From Turnera subulata (taxonomy: Eukaryota; Streptophyta; Magnoliopsida; Malpighiales; Passifloraceae), in the NCBI GenBank assembly GCA_028386065.3, contig JAKUCV010005529.1:62001-126000 (forward strand): a stretch of 64,000 nucleotides of DNA. Direction: 5' to 3'. A program made the position numbers and the translations under genes. Below the pieces are notes generated by a model that did not search any database, was not told the DNA's origin, and saw only the letters and a list, made by a program, of their open reading frames with translations. Shown piece by piece: positions 34,101-46,860 of this stretch; the stretch's first letter is position 1, and every line of letters begins with the position of its first letter.

Positions 34101-36269
34101 AGTTTCCAGGCTTTGCTTTCCGCGATCAACATAATCCCCCAAGAATAAGTAGTTAGCGTGTGGAGGGAATCCACCATATTCAAATAGCCTAAGAAGATCA
34201 GAATATTGACCATGGATGTCACCTGCAACTCAAACACAAACTCCATCAACCTACGTAAGGATGGCCGTAAGATTTAAGGAAACAGAAAACAGAATCTATC
34301 CTGCAAAAGTTGATTGACTCATCACCAGCTAATAGAACCAAAGTCCGGAAGAAGGAGAAAGTTTAAGGCATGAAGTTTGTGAACAAGCGAGTATATAACA
34401 GCTAAACAAAAGAAGCAGAAGAAAAGAGACGTTAAAAATCAAAATCTCCGGATCAGCTAATTCATTCTACCCTTTAAGGAAAAAGCAAAAAAATTCCACA
34501 TAGCACATATTTAGCACTGCAACAACATATAGATGCAATTGTCGCCATCATTCAAGCATAATAAAACATGGGATGCAACCAAAACGACATTGTACAATGC
34601 TGCTAGAGGGACTATGATAAGCAATATTACAATGAAACATGTGATTCCACAATCCATGAATATAATAAAATATGAAATAGCAAACATATGTGTAATAAGC
34701 AGAAGGTCTTGGTATTAACATTAGCACTAGAATCTTTTACAAGTTTAGCATTTTAGTTGAGCTACATGAAGTAACTGCAATCATCTACCCTGTTAACTCC
34801 TATTCAGAGAAATGATCTCTCTCTTGTTTGTAGTTCTTGTTTAATCTGATTTTTTTTCGTAGTATCACAAGCAACTAAGCTAGGTGGTTACATAACTGAA
34901 CCACGCAAGTGCAGACTCTTAAAATTCCATATATATGCCAAATGTTTACAAATTGCAATTAACAAATTCAACAAAATATGCATCACAAAAATTCAATAAA
35001 TGACCACATCAACATTGTAAAGCAAGAAAAATACATTACATATTCAACTGGTTATTGGAACCGCTAGTAAGTATTATCAACAAAAAGCCACTGAAATGAA
35101 CATTTGATCATCAAGGAGTTCATTTACAGCACGCATTTAGAGTCCTCCAAAGACATCTGTTTGAAACACTAAGTTAAAATGCAATAGTATACAAGTTTTC
35201 ACATGTGAAATATAATCAACATGAACAAGAAGATTTAAAAAAAAAAAAAGGAATAGAAACAATTGAGATTAATTCATTAGCAAAAGCCCATTCAAGAAAA
35301 CTTGACAATAAATGGAAAAGGAAATGCCGCAAAAAAACCCAACTAGTCAAATGGCTTAAAGTAGCATAACCAAGACACAGGTTTCCACAAACTTAAACAA
35401 GGTCATCCGGCAGTTTGGTAGCATAAAGCAAGAAACACAAACTGAAAAAAAAACTATAGAGAAGGAACACACTGAAAGCTTCAACATGATCATCAAATGG
35501 CAACTAACCACCTATGTCGCTAGCAAATCAGAGATATACTAGAACGCCCAATTTCTCTGAGCACAAAAAACAAACTAAAATAGCATGGCAGAATCAGTCT
35601 CCACCACTAAACCAAACTTCAAAACGATATGAACTACCCAATGGCGCTGGCAAAAACCACATAAACTCTAATATCACCACTAAAAGGCAGAAATAAGGAG
35701 CACAAACCACAAAAACACTACCATAGGACGGAAAATAGGAGCACAAACCATATAAGCAGTAAGATAGGACAAACACAAGGAGTCCTGAAGGAACTCGAAA
35801 CCAATCATTAAAACCACACCTGATAGACAAGGGAACCGTACCTGACCATAAGGTTTAGCTAGAAGACTAACATTTCATAAAACTCACCAAAAGTCCAAAC
35901 TTGGATTTATAGAACCAACTCACACCAATCCAGGAAACACAAGCATAACTTGAAAATTAAACCAAAAAAAAAAGGCTAAACTTTCACCAGAACGAAACAC
36001 AATAAAACTTGATGGAATTTCTAAAACAGAGACATGGGTTATTCTTGCCATAAGCAGAAATAAGAAACAAAGTCAAGAGTAAAGGAAGGAATACCGCAAA
36101 TCTTGATGGGTGCTTCAAGCTCCAATAAATTAGGCTGCTTCAAGAAAATATCTCTAGACACCACACACAGTTGCCGGATCTCGGGTTCGGATAGCTGCAC
36201 CTGCTTCCCGGGTCTGCCCCGAACCTCCAACAGACGCTTGATAATATCATCAAGAACCGCTTGGTCCAT
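31165..36269 (-). CDS. TOPP: Serine/threonine protein phosphatase PP1 catalytic subunit (four coding exons)
   Basis: The coding exons are 36269-36095, 34222-33663, 33294-33043 and 31188-31165, giving 336 residues; every junction has GT..AG and phases agree (175, 560, 252 and 24 bases). The start [17 protein letters not shown] is the usual PP1 N-terminus. Metal and catalytic motifs are GDIHG (59-63), GDYVDRG (87-93), GNHE (119-122, catalytic His), [23 protein letters not shown] and [11 protein letters not shown] (264-274). The C-terminus is diverged, with [22 protein letters not shown], typical of plant type-one phosphatases (TOPP). PP1 removes phosphate from Ser/Thr of many proteins, with targets chosen by regulatory subunits, in nucleus and cytoplasm. 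No disrupted codon was seen. It is the only intact host gene in the window. Confidence 0.95.
33043..33294 (-). CDS. TOPP: PP1 coding exon 3
   Basis: Encodes [19 protein letters not shown] through NSPAGVK; acceptor TTTCAG. The donor AAG|GTAAAT at 33042 means reading on into the intron would give only VNA and a stop. Confidence 0.92.
33663..34222 (-). CDS. TOPP: PP1 coding exon 2
   Basis: Encodes GDIHGQ... through DLVCRAHQ; acceptor ..TTGCAG before 34222, donor GT at 33662-33661. It holds three of the four metal-binding motifs. The 368-base intron after it is AT-rich. Confidence 0.95.
36095..36269 (-). CDS. TOPP: PP1 coding exon 1
   Basis: Encodes residues 1-58 (MDQAV...APIKIC) plus one base of Gly59; donor GT at 36094-36093. 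A 1.87-kb intron follows. Confidence 0.93.
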
Positions 36270-36726
36270 TCTACTCTGTTTTTTTTTTTTTCCTACTTTA
36301 GTTCAAGACACACAACTTTAGTCTAAAAAAAAAGATGAAAATTTTTTGAATAAAAAAGTCAACGGCTTTATTAGGTTCCTATAGGAGCAGGAGGAGAAGA
36401 AGAACAAGAAGAAGTAGGAGGAAGAGGTGGTGGTGGTGGGGGTGGTGGATGAGAAGAAGAAGAAGAAGAAGAAGGAGGAAGGGGGAGGAATCTCATGCCT
36501 CTTTTTAAGAAGAGAAGCGGAGTTGGGCCGCCGTTTTGTGAAAGGGAAAGTATCGTTTTGGTGAGAAGGAGATAGTTGGAGACAACATTCTCTTTTTTTT
36601 TTTTTTATTTCGATAATTTGTTATGGTAGTAGTGAGGAAAAAAATTTAAAGAAAATTATTTTGGTTGTGCTAGAGAAGAAGCTGGAGTGTGAGAGTTGAA
36701 TGCAAGAGAAAAAAAGAAGGTTACAC
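36270..36726 (-). promoter_or_regulatory. TOPP: PP1 5' untranslated region / promoter with purine-pyrimidine microsatellites
   Basis: 36378-36485 on the plus strand is GGAGAAGAAGAA and GGTGGTGG repeats, i.e. CT-rich on the sense strand, common in plant 5' leaders. No clear TATA box chosen. The hAT element begins at 36735. Confidence 0.45.
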
Positions 36727-36734
36727 AGGTATAT

Positions 36735-38017
36735 CAGGGGAGAGCATTTGGGCTATTTGGTTCGGACACCCTTAATTTGTTAACTAAATTTCTCTGAGGG
36801 TGTCCGCACCAAAGTCTAAATTTAGATTGTCCAAATACTGAATTGACCGAAATATTTTGGTCCGGACACTCTTTACCCAAATAATAAAACAACATAAAAA
36901 AATTATGAAAAAGAAGGAAATCTAGAAAATTGATAAATCCAAATTGAAGTCATACATACCAAATTGTCAACCACAAATCCAAAATGAAGTTATATGTGCC
37001 CATATTCAAATTTAGGTTACAATTCTATCCAAATTGTAAAAAAGACTTCAATTACAAAAAAAAAAAACAAAAATGGTTGAACAAGCTTCAAACTTCAAAA
37101 TTTTTTAACGTGAGTCTGAGCAAAGCGAAGCCAACTACAACCTGCAACATTCTTGATTCCAACATCATTCATTTCTTTCTTCACATGGGTTGCTTCTTCA
37201 ATCTATATACTTAGAAAAAAAAAATTAAGTCAAGTGGAGACATAGGTTTTGTTCCCTCCATCAAAGAGAACTAAGTCAAGTGAATTATTAGATGACTTAA
37301 TGAAATAAGGTACCAAAAGCATGATTCAATAGAAATTTGAATGTGCAAAAGCATGATTTGATCACACGAGGCTGCTTTAGCAGTCTTATGAGAACGGTAA
37401 GAACACGAGTGAGTACAACAACCAAACAAATTTGCAGGATGGCTAAAGGCAACTCTCTCCCTATAAGAAAATCGATCCGGTATTTTTATGGATTAGATTG
37501 GTTAAGCTATCAAAGGAAGAGAGAGAGTTGGGAGTCTGTGGGTTAGTAATACCTACGACCCAATGACGGAGGAATCAAATTGGACGTCGCAGAGGCGGCG
37601 GAGCTCGGATAAGAAATACCGTCGTCACCGCCGTGCTCGAGTCACCGTTGTCGTGCTCTCGATTGAAGAGGAGTAGGGGGAGAGTGAGAGACCGAGAGTG
37701 GAGAAATACGAATTAGGTTTTTGGGATTAGATTTGGGGGTTTGTTCGAGTCAACTCGAGAAGCTGCTATCCTCTTTCTTTTGTTATATTTTTTTCCCCTC
37801 CCTTAACATAAAACGACGTCATTTTGTATAAAAGCCCGTTTGGATTTTGTGGTCTGTCCAATTTTTTCTGAGGCTGCCCATACCAAATTAAAATGCCAAT
37901 TTGGTCATGTCCAGACCAAACTCGAATTTTTAATTGGGTTTGGACAGTATCCTAATTATGCACAATTCGGTCCGGACATCGAGTAATCTGGGTTGTTTGA
38001 TCATTCTGCTCACCCCT
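36735..38017. mobile_element. Non-autonomous hAT element upstream of PP1
   Basis: The ends are CAGGGGAGAGCA (left) and AGGGGTGAGCA (right, complemented), the hAT terminal pattern. The flanks AGGTATAT (36727-36734 and 38018-38025) form an 8-bp duplication. Subterminal regions carry many copies of GGTCCGGAC / GGTTCGGACA / GGTGTCCG-like motifs in both orientations, as transposase-binding arrays do. The GC-rich inner part around 37550-37640 lacks a transposase frame; it may be an acquired fragment. Confidence 0.8.
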
Positions 38018-38025
38018 AGGTATAT

Positions 38026-39078
38026 GTCTCAGTATTTATAGAGTTCTGGGATAGCAGAGGTTGTAGACCTCATAATGGACAGAATTCTTGCTAAAAATTT
38101 GGTCCAAAATGTGTGTGATTGATTAAATGTCCCGAAATCAAGGAAAAAGCGCATTCCAGGGACGCATATCTGCCACTGTTTGCTCCCATGACAGGCAGAC
38201 ATGGCGGTCATGCCGAGATGACAGCTCGTCACTTGCTACATTAATGCATTTTTCTCCTTTTTTAGCTCACAATCACCATTAATCCCGGGTCTGATTGATT
38301 TTCAACGTGCAATTAAAGTTGTCAGGCCAGAAATCACTTCAATCTTGCTAGTTACTCCTATCAATCATTCCAATTAACATTAATACATCCTAATTATCTC
38401 AAAATCAACTCTCTTTTACTATAAACTCATATTTCCTATAAAAGGTAATTTTAATTCTGCTTTTAAACGAAAATAAGAACTAAAATGGGATGAGCTTTGC
38501 TGAGCTAAACTCTTGTGGACATCCACATTTCATTAATTAAACTTATAAAACACTTTAAGTCCAAAATTAAACCATCTAATTAACTTTGGGTTAAAACATT
38601 CAAAAAATCTACATTGACAAAATGTTGAAGTCTAAATTGAGGTGTTCACACATATAATTATAGATTTTGGTATATAAGATCAAGAGATTTCAAAAAAAGG
38701 TATTAAGACCCCACCTACATTTTGTATTGTTTGTCTGGTGGATTGCAAACATATTTTTTAGTTTTTAATGAATTTTTATTTATACTTTCGGTTAGTATCA
38801 ACATCTTTTGCACATTTATGGATATTCATATTGAATTAAAGAGCTAAATAATTTCTGCTTAAAGATAAACTAAGTTCATGATGGAAAAAAAAACTAGTTA
38901 GGAATAAAAAAATCATGCATAATATTTTGGTTTTATTAGTATCAAAATAAAACATAATCATTAGATTCGATTATTTAAAATGAACACTTCTTAGATGCTC
39001 ATTACATTTTAACTTCCACAGTCCAAAAATAAAAGATACAAAATAAAGACATAAATTAACTTTTAGATACTTAATCTT
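38026..39078. other. Spacer, no gene recognised
   Basis: AT-rich, no motif-bearing frame. Confidence 0.45.
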
Positions 39079-39537
39079 TTAGGCATCGGTTGGACTATGA
39101 GTATCAACTGAAGAATCAGCTCCTGTTGAATTAGCAGTTGGAATATCAACTATTTCAGAAGAAATTGTTGAATTTGAGGTGCTAGCATCAAAATTCTCAA
39201 ATGAGCGCTTCTCTTTTTCCTTCATGAGAAGTTTTCTTATTTTCTTCGCATACTTCTTCATTAACTTAAGCTCCTCCAAATTGAGGCTATCAATTGACAC
39301 ATCTAGTATACTTTTTCCTTTCGTTATCTTCGCTATTTTTTCCAATTCTTCCCTCTTCTCTCTAGCAGCTTCCAACCTTTCAAGCAAATCAATATATTCC
39401 TTTTGAAGCCTCAACAAATTGGTATCAGCGGCAGATGGAGACTCAACAATAAACAGAATGGTAGTGGTTTTGGATTTGCCAACTTTTGCCTTTTGAAAAT
39501 TCTTCTTATTGTTGGAAGCCATGATTCTAAGACTCAA
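39079..39537 (-). CDS. Small coiled-coil protein, possibly a type I MADS (AGL61/62-like) remnant
   Basis: 152 residues; a second start, MASNNKK, is at 39522. The N-terminus is Lys-rich. The middle, LLRLQKEYIDLLERLEAAREKREE through KGKSILDVSIDSLNLEELKLMKKYAKKIRKLL, is predicted coiled coil and resembles the post-MADS segment of M-alpha MADS proteins (a 'W..P I..L.LEEL..LK..LEEL' pattern), but the DNA-binding MADS domain is absent. The C-terminus is Ser/Thr-rich. The ORF is uninterrupted, which is unusual for this AT-rich surrounding. It could equally be an orphan gene or chance. Confidence 0.4.
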   Translation of the reverse strand: MSLRIMASNNKKNFQKAKVGKSKTTTILFIVESPSAADTNLLRLQKEYIDLLERLEAAREKREELEKIAKITKGKSILDVSIDSLNLEELKLMKKYAKKIRKLLMKEKEKRSFENFDASTSNSTISSEIVDIPTANSTGADSSVDTHSPTDA

Positions 39538-41935
39538 AATAAAGGACTGACGTTTATGATTCTTGCTCTGCTAAGAAGATTGAGATTGTATGACGGGTTA
39601 GTAATAATTTATAAGCATTGTAAGACCTCAACTAACTCTTAACTCTATCTACTTTACATGTGTTAACTTGCATCTTTTATTTCTTTCCAAAATTAAATTT
39701 TTTAGTAGACATAAATTAATGCCTAAAGCTTATCTTATCATGTTATATTTGGAAAATTTTGGATATAAACTATTCTTAATTGGTATATACTTTAAAATAC
39801 ATGCGACTACTATAATTTAATAATAAAAAAGAAATAAAATTAGTAAAGTATTAACGTTAGATAAACTTCACTAATGTAACGGAAAAATGAGTTTCTAATA
39901 ATGAAAAAGGACTTTTCTAGATTACTTTCTTTTAATAATATAATGATGGATACTTATATTTACCATTTGTTTCATATAAGTATATAATATTAATAGGAAG
40001 TAAATCCAAATTTGAACATTTTTCCATATACTCAAGTAACTACAAAACAAAATTAGAAAAATATTTCTTGTACCATTATTACTATAACTAGATTTAACTA
40101 CATTTGGTATCTTGTAATGTAATAAGTTAAAGCTGAAAAATAACACTAATTATAAATTACAGATACATATTTCATTGTACTTTAATATAATAAGTTAATT
40201 AACTATTATATTAAAGTAGATAAGTTAATTTCATCGCTATAAGTATATGGATTGTTACACTTATAATATAAGTGTAAATACCAGCAGAAAAGAAGTTTTA
40301 ACAAGTGAAAAATTAACAAATAAATATTTAATTACTAAAATAGTGTGACTCAATGTCAATGGGATAATATTGGCCCTACTTTAAGCCATTTTGAAGGGGA
40401 TATGTATCACGACACGGAAGTTGTGTGCACAAGAGTTCTAGTTAGAGTAAGAATATGCACGAACTTAGTGTATATGCTGGAGACTTCTATTGCACTTAGG
40501 ATTGATCATCCTAGGTGTATGGATTGTTAATTTTAATATTATTAACCTTAGTTACTGTCATTGTATTGGATTTGGGCTTGGGATATGTTATTTTGGCAAT
40601 CCCTTGCGTGTACCTTATTTAAGTATACGGGGTTAGATTAATATTATCATCATGAACATTCACCTAAACTATTTCTTCCCTTGCTACTTTCTATTCTCTA
40701 ACCGATTCTCTTTTGTACTATGAGGAAGGCTTATAAGCTAGAGGGCTTTCTACTAGTTTGGTTGTAATTGGGTGTGATTCTGATGTGCCACACTTTTACT
40801 CTGTGACAAATGGTAGTTGGGCAATCAACAAGAATACAAGTACAAGCTCCTGAACTTATATTGCGGTTGCTGCAAGCATTAAAGGGTGGATTGTCTTCAG
40901 TATTTTATGACAGTTCATAGAAGCTTTGAAGGGTGCTTTGCTTGTCGAATTTTGTTTTGCTGACGAGTAGAATGAAATCGATTAAAGCAATACTTTCTAT
41001 TTCAATTCCTTGGAGTCTTATATTGGTTTACATGTGTTTCTTGAAGGCCAATGTTAGGTTGGTTTTTGTTTTATTGCTATTGCTTTTGTTGCACAATTGT
41101 GGTCTATTGGTGTGCACATGGCGTCAGTTTCTTAAATAAATTTTTATTGCAAAATTATTATACTTTAGACATTTATTCTTGAAAAAATTAATTTAATAAT
41201 TGGTTTCAATTATTTTGATTTTTGGAACAAGTGGTGTGGATTTGGAGTAAAATTTTTTTATCAAACGAGAAATACTGGCTCGTTTATTATTTCGCCTCTC
41301 TTCATCAACCAAATCTCTCTTCATCCATACATAGTTTATTATTTCAAACGAGAAAAAACTAACCTCTTGTTCCCCCCGAATGTGGTTCTTATGCCTGAAA
41401 AGAAACAACCAAGCAACACCCTTCTTGCCAATCTTGAAACTGATAGGCGTTCCAAGTAGACGGTGTTGCAGGTCCCTTTGTTGCGTTTGAATGGATGAAA
41501 GATCGAAACTTTAGTGTACATGAAGTAACTTTTAGGGAAAAGATGAAAACTTTATATTGTATAAGAGTGTATACAACCAGGGAACAACGATCGATGGGTG
41601 TACAAATGGACAAGCTTAACCCCCAGCCATGTTATGGGCCGTGGGCGGAAAGAACTAACCAACAAACGCCGCAGCCTTAAAGGAGCTGGTTGTAGGGCGT
41701 GTTCACTGTGGTCGAAGGGCGTGTATTACAATCACAATCAATTTAGAACTACTCCTAAGCTAAGGGAAGCGACAAATGTAATATAAAAGGAAGGGTTATA
41801 AGAGAGAAACTTAAATGAATATAGGCATTTGCAGTATGTGATTGTGTGGTGTGTGCATCGCTTCTCCTTTTATACTCACCCTATGATCAACCTCTTCCCA
41901 TTGCAAAATGCTATTCTTCTTTGGGATCAAGTACA
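39538..41935. other. Spacer, no gene recognised
   Basis: Very AT-rich (especially 39650-40330). 40340-40800 has 'tatttaagtatacgggg' and pyrimidine-rich stretches that could be a decayed LTR, but no partner or ends were found. Confidence 0.4.
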
Positions 41936-42980
41936 TAAGGTGGCTTATCGGTAGTGCGGCAGTATGAACCGACATACCGACCGGTTGATCCCATGATATA
42001 AATAACCCCATTTCAACTTTAAAACCCCTAATTTCCAATTTTATTTTCCTCGCCTCCAGTCTCCCTCTCCCCAAATTCATTCTTCTCTCCACCTCTAAAA
42101 CCCCTAATTACCAAATTTCTTTTCCTCGCCTCCACTCTCCCTCTTCGCCAAATTCTCCTCTCCACCTCTTCCTCATCACTCCTTGCTGTCAATGTTCACC
42201 ATCGTTATTGCCGCCTAAACTTGTGTGTCAACTGTGCCGTCTACATCCCCATTGTCTTCCCTTGCAAATATGGGCCCAGGTGCAGCCTCCTTCTTTCTCA
42301 TATGGAGCGAGCCATGGAGGTCAACGACTTGAAGTGGACTATCGTTCTTTGCTCCTTCCTCATCTGTTTTCTTTTAATTCTTAGATTGTATTTGTATCTA
42401 TTTTGATAAACTTTGGTTTGATTTTTGGATTTTTCTGGACTTGATTTGGGTAAATTGATTCTGGGATTGTTTTTATTTTTTGTGGGTTGTCTTTTTAATT
42501 GATGAATTTTGAAATGGATATAGATGAGAAAGATGAATTAGTAATAATCAAATTAAAAAAATTTGAGTTGCACATAGAAAATTTTTTGAAGTGTTTCTGC
42601 AGTTCTTCTTCCCCGTTCTATGCAGTAGTTGTTTCTGCAAAAAAAACAAAATTAATGTTTCTGCAGTACTTATTACAATACCTTAAATACCGATTTATGA
42701 TAGTGGTGTTTGTTGGCTATGGATGGGTTATGTGTGTTGTTCATTCTACTAGTTCTTGCATTTGTTGGATTTAAGTTCACTAAGTAGTAGAATTTTTTAT
42801 TTTTTCTTTTGTTATATTCGGCTCGGTACTGTTGGTATACCGATCGAACCGATCAGTATTTTGTCGGTATTGCCTAATTTTCGACACGGTATGGGTCGGT
42901 CGATATGAGGGTCCCCTCGGCATTCTCATATCAGATAAAAAAATCGGTACGCTACCGTGCCGTACCGATTGCTTACCCTT
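41936..42980. mobile_element. Possible hAT-like element
   Basis: The left 'TAAGGTGGCTTATCGGTAGT' resembles the complement of the right end 'TAAGGGTAAGCAATCGGTAC', with CGGTAC/ATACCG motifs repeated near both ends. No target duplication was found and similarity is partial. Confidence 0.3.
42021..42168. repeat. Imperfect tandem duplication (~76-bp unit x2)
   Basis: 'aaaacccctaatt', 'ttttcctcgcctcca', 'ctctccctct' and 'ctctccacctc' recur in order in both copies (42021 and 42097). Confidence 0.75.
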
Positions 42981-43049
42981 ACTCTTACCCCACAGGTTGT
43001 TTTGCTTGTCTTGTTGTGGACACTTAGCTCTCATTTTTACCATTCGTAT

Positions 43050-43501
43050 ACTAAATCAACAGCTTGGGTACTGACGCACTCGTGTACACCTCCGTCTGAC
43101 ACCCATTAGCTACATGGTTGTCTCATTAATTGTCCTTGCCTTCCCTACCTATAAGTCGTATATAACCAGCTGATGTTTGTCCTTTTATGAGACATGGGTC
43201 CCCACAATTCTTTCTAGGCCTTTATGCTTATTAACCAACATTCTGACCATGGTCTTTGTTACTTTCTGCTGGTTATATAACCAAGCCTCCAAATTTTGTC
43301 AACCAACCCAACCTTTAGCTATAGCTCCTCGCCCATTCTTTATCATGTCCAAGCCTCCAAGGCTTTGTTTACTAACCCTTCTTCCAGGTGTGGCCCCCTG
43401 ATCTATTTACTAGGCCTCCGAGCTTCATCGATCAGCTTTGCCCATGGCTCTTCATCCTTCTAGGTCTACGGGTTTCATTGACCACCCCTAAAGTCTATCA
43501 A
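43050..43501. other. Spacer, no gene recognised
   Basis: Pyrimidine-rich DNA leading into the minisatellite. Two short inexact repeats of 'aagcctccaaggctttg' and 'caagcctccaaattttg' are present. Confidence 0.4.
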
Positions 43502-43760
43502 CCAACACTATCTCGGGCTGAACTCTGTCAGCCAACACTCTCTTAGGCTGAACTCTGTCAGCCAACACTCTCTCAGACTGAACTCCATCGGCCAGCCCTC
43601 TCTAGGGCTAAACTCCATCGACCAACATTCTCACGGGCTGAACTCCGTCATCCAACACTCTCATCGGCTGAACTTTGTCTGCCAACACATTCTCGAGTTG
43701 AACTCCATTGGCCAACACTCTCTCGGGTTGAACTCTGTCATCCAGTCCTCTCTTGGGTGG
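43502..43760. repeat. 30-bp minisatellite, eight full units plus a partial one
   Basis: Units start at 43502 and every 30 bases (43532, 43562, 43592, 43622 ...), roughly 'ccaacactctctcgggctga' then 'actctgtcag', with substitutions but no indels. Because 30 is divisible by 3, one minus-strand frame stays open and encodes a 10-residue repeat of the type VLADGVQPER. Confidence 0.9.
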
Positions 43761-43939
43761 CCTTTGGCTTTTGTTAACCAGTCTCTTTTTGGGTCGTGGT
43801 CCATTTCTCGTGACACCTTTAGCCTTTATGGGGTGGTTAATTTTTGGTGTCAACCCCTGTCAAAACAAATTGCTTTGACAAAAATTTATGTCCTTATTGT
43901 TTTGGTTGTGGTCTTGGTCATTCTCTCCACTCAAGTTGC

Positions 43940-45111
43940 TGTTCGCCCAGATAGGCCTGAGAGGGGAGGTGAATCAGGCCACCCCTTAATCGCGTACTTG
44001 GTTTCTGGTTTGGTTTTTGACAAACCAAATGGTTTCTTCACAAACCACACTCTCGCAGATCTGTTCATACACACAATCTAAAAATTGAAAGAGCAAGAGT
44101 AATAGATGTTGACACAGTGATTTTAGAGTGGTTCCCCCTCACCAGATACCTCCACTACCTAAAGGAACCTCCTTTAGGATTTCAAACTCTCACTATCTTA
44201 GGCTTTTGCGGGATCAGCCTCAACCTTTACAGAAACCAAGCTTTTGTAGGCTAAACTCTAACCTTTACAAGATACAAGCTTTTACAGGCTAAGCTTTAAC
44301 CTTTACAAGTTTTTCCCAGGCTAAACTTTAACCTTTCCTCAAATCTAAATCCTGATTTGAGTACCCAGTAAAACTACAATAAGTCTTGCCTAACAACACT
44401 CCCCTTTATATGAACTTGATGAACAAGATTAAGAACAAGTGTAGCTCAACAAGAACAGCAAGAATACAACAAGTTTCACAGGTGTAAGCTCAATTGCAGA
44501 CTTAAAACTCTTTCAAATAGGCTGGGATGATCTTCTAAGAGGCTTTGGCTCTCTTTATATAGAGTTTGAGTGAGTGAGAGTAGGTAGAGGTTCTTTCTCC
44601 AACAGTTATATTGCTCTTATTTACTTCTAGAGTTGACTCAAGTACTCCACTAGTTGGTGTTGCCTTCATTTCTGGAAGTCCACTCTCTTTGCAGCTCAAT
44701 AACACAAAAACATTCCATTTCTAGCAAACCTGGGACCACAAGTGAGGACCACAATTGATAATTAAGCTTAGAGGTGAGAGACAAGTATTGCAGGTCATCT
44801 TTTCTGCCTTGGACCAGTTTCTCTGGCCGTTGGAGTAGTTGGGGGTTGGGGTTTAATGTTGTGAGGACAACCTGGGCCACCAGCCACTTGCAGTAGGACC
44901 ACTTCTGATGTTGACAGCAGAGTGTGGTTTCTTCCAGAAACCAAGTCCGTGGTTTTTGTGTGGTTCTTGTAAGAAACCATGCTGCATGTTAATCAACACA
45001 AATATATGCAAACATCTAACTAAGTTTGTTAATCATCAAAATCAATATATAATTATTCACTAAGCATGATTAGGCATTAATAATACTATTAAGCTCGTGG
45101 TTAGGTCATCA
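43940..45111 (-). repeat. Copia (SIRE-like) 3' LTR
   Basis: Direct repeat of the right LTR with TGTTCGCCC...GGTCATCA ends. Contains near-tandem 'accaagcttttgtaggctaa actctaacctttacaag'-type units (44200-44340). Confidence 0.9.
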
Positions 45112-46559
45112 ATCTTCCCCTTTTTTATGATGACAAACATTGTGTTGATTTCTGCAAAAACCAGGGTCAGTTAAGATAACACTTTATATAAGTATACTCC
45201 CCCTGTTTTGTTGCTCCCCCTATATCAAACATTTTTGTGCTATAAGCACCATTGGCTAGTCTGCTTAGCTAGAATACTCCCCCTGCGAATAACAATACCT
45301 TCTTGCAAATGATTTTTAACAGAGTATAGCGCAGCAAGAAACAATTGATTATGATTCATGTTCATAATCCAATCCAAAATTTTCTCTCCCTTTTGGCATC
45401 AACAAAAACAATAAGGGTAAAGGGTAGAATAATAGGTAAGTATAATTATCCATACAGGATTAAAAGTTAAATATCTAATAATAACACATATTCAAGTTGT
45501 AGTAGCACATCAATATAATCAACACATCACAAACACATCTCTCCCTTTTGGCATCAACAAGAAAATCAAAAGTGTAAAGTATGGGGGCCAAAAGTGATGC
45601 ATAACTATCATCCACATATGACCAAAAGCATAATATCCAAAAGATAGTGCTATTCACAAAGCATAAGCAAAATCAAATATTCCAAAGTGAATAGTAGTAA
45701 ACCATAGTAGAAACCAAATAAGAAACTATATCAAAAACCATCTTAAGAACCATGTAAGAAACCATAAATTGTCCTAGATGCAATGCATGACCTAGGGGCA
45801 TCAGATCTTGATGAGGTACCATTCTTCAAGTAAGCAGAAGGCAAAGCAGTAGAAATCTGATCCAGCTTTATCATCACCTTGTCTTCAGATTCCCTCATTT
45901 GAATATCCTTCTTCCCACAGCAAATCCGGGTAGAGTGATTATCAAGACGCATATCTGTGGCACTAATGGACTTTATGAAGGCATAATCACCATGGTCTCC
46001 ATTTTCAAGTTCTTCTTGCAACTTGTTCATATTGTTTAAACCTTTGTAACAACTTTTACAACTTCTTCTAGGTTTACATGAACACCTTGGACATCTTCCT
46101 TTTAATCCACCTCCATATTGACATTTTGATGCTCCCAATTTGTTCAAATCTGGTTTCTTCTGGAACCACATCTGATTTTACTTCAAATTCTTTCCATTCT
46201 TGAGACTAGTCACAAATAACAACCAATTCTTCTTAACTCCTTTATAATCATCAAATAATCGTTATGCATTGACCATTAGATATTGATGTTTGGTTTCTAC
46301 AAAAACCAAGTTACCTCCTTTCTTCCTTCCAAGCTGCTCTGATGACATTCAATACCTCATAGATATGTTCTCATCTGCCATAGTGCTTGGTGAATGTGTG
46401 TAAAGTGTGACAATTGCAACAAATACTAATATGACCATGTTTGCATATAAGACATGAATGTATGATTTATACAACAACCAGATAAACACAAAAAAATAAG
46501 GCTAAGGAAGATTTCAAGTTCAAGCCTGAATATGATGAAATGATCTTCCTTGAGTAGTT

Positions 46560-46860
46560 GTGTAAAGAAGTCAGCAAGTTGATTCACGGGTCTAGTGATC
46601 ACTTCTTTTGAGTTGGTTTAGCTCTTCTTACATGGCCATGACCCAACTTTCATCAAAGATTTTCTCTTTTGCACATTCGGGTTCCATTTGTGATATGAAA
46701 GCAAGATGTGAATTAACATTGCGCAGTGAGGATCTTGTAGTTACTCCTCTTCTGATATCACCAAGAATGTCCTTAATTGAACGTCCTTTGGGTGCTCTGA
46801 TATCTCTATGAGTGTGTTGAGATGTAGATCCTTGTTCATCAGCATTTTATTTTCCACCAA
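46560..46860 (-). pseudogene. Copia (SIRE-like) reverse transcriptase/RNase H remnants at a deletion joint
   Basis: One minus-strand frame reads WVMAM-EELNQ..R (start of the RT region) and, within a few codons, NQLADFFTQLL (end of RNase H: usually ADIFTKPL). The two blocks are normally over 600 residues apart, so the RT core including the active site has been deleted near 46600. Confidence 0.65.

Noticed and set aside
40340..40800. Decayed LTR suspected from TATA-like and pyrimidine-rich stretches
   Set aside because: No partner LTR, termini or target duplication found.
43502..43760. CRISPR-like regular repeats
   Set aside because: Units are directly adjacent with no spacers; an ordinary minisatellite in a plant genome.
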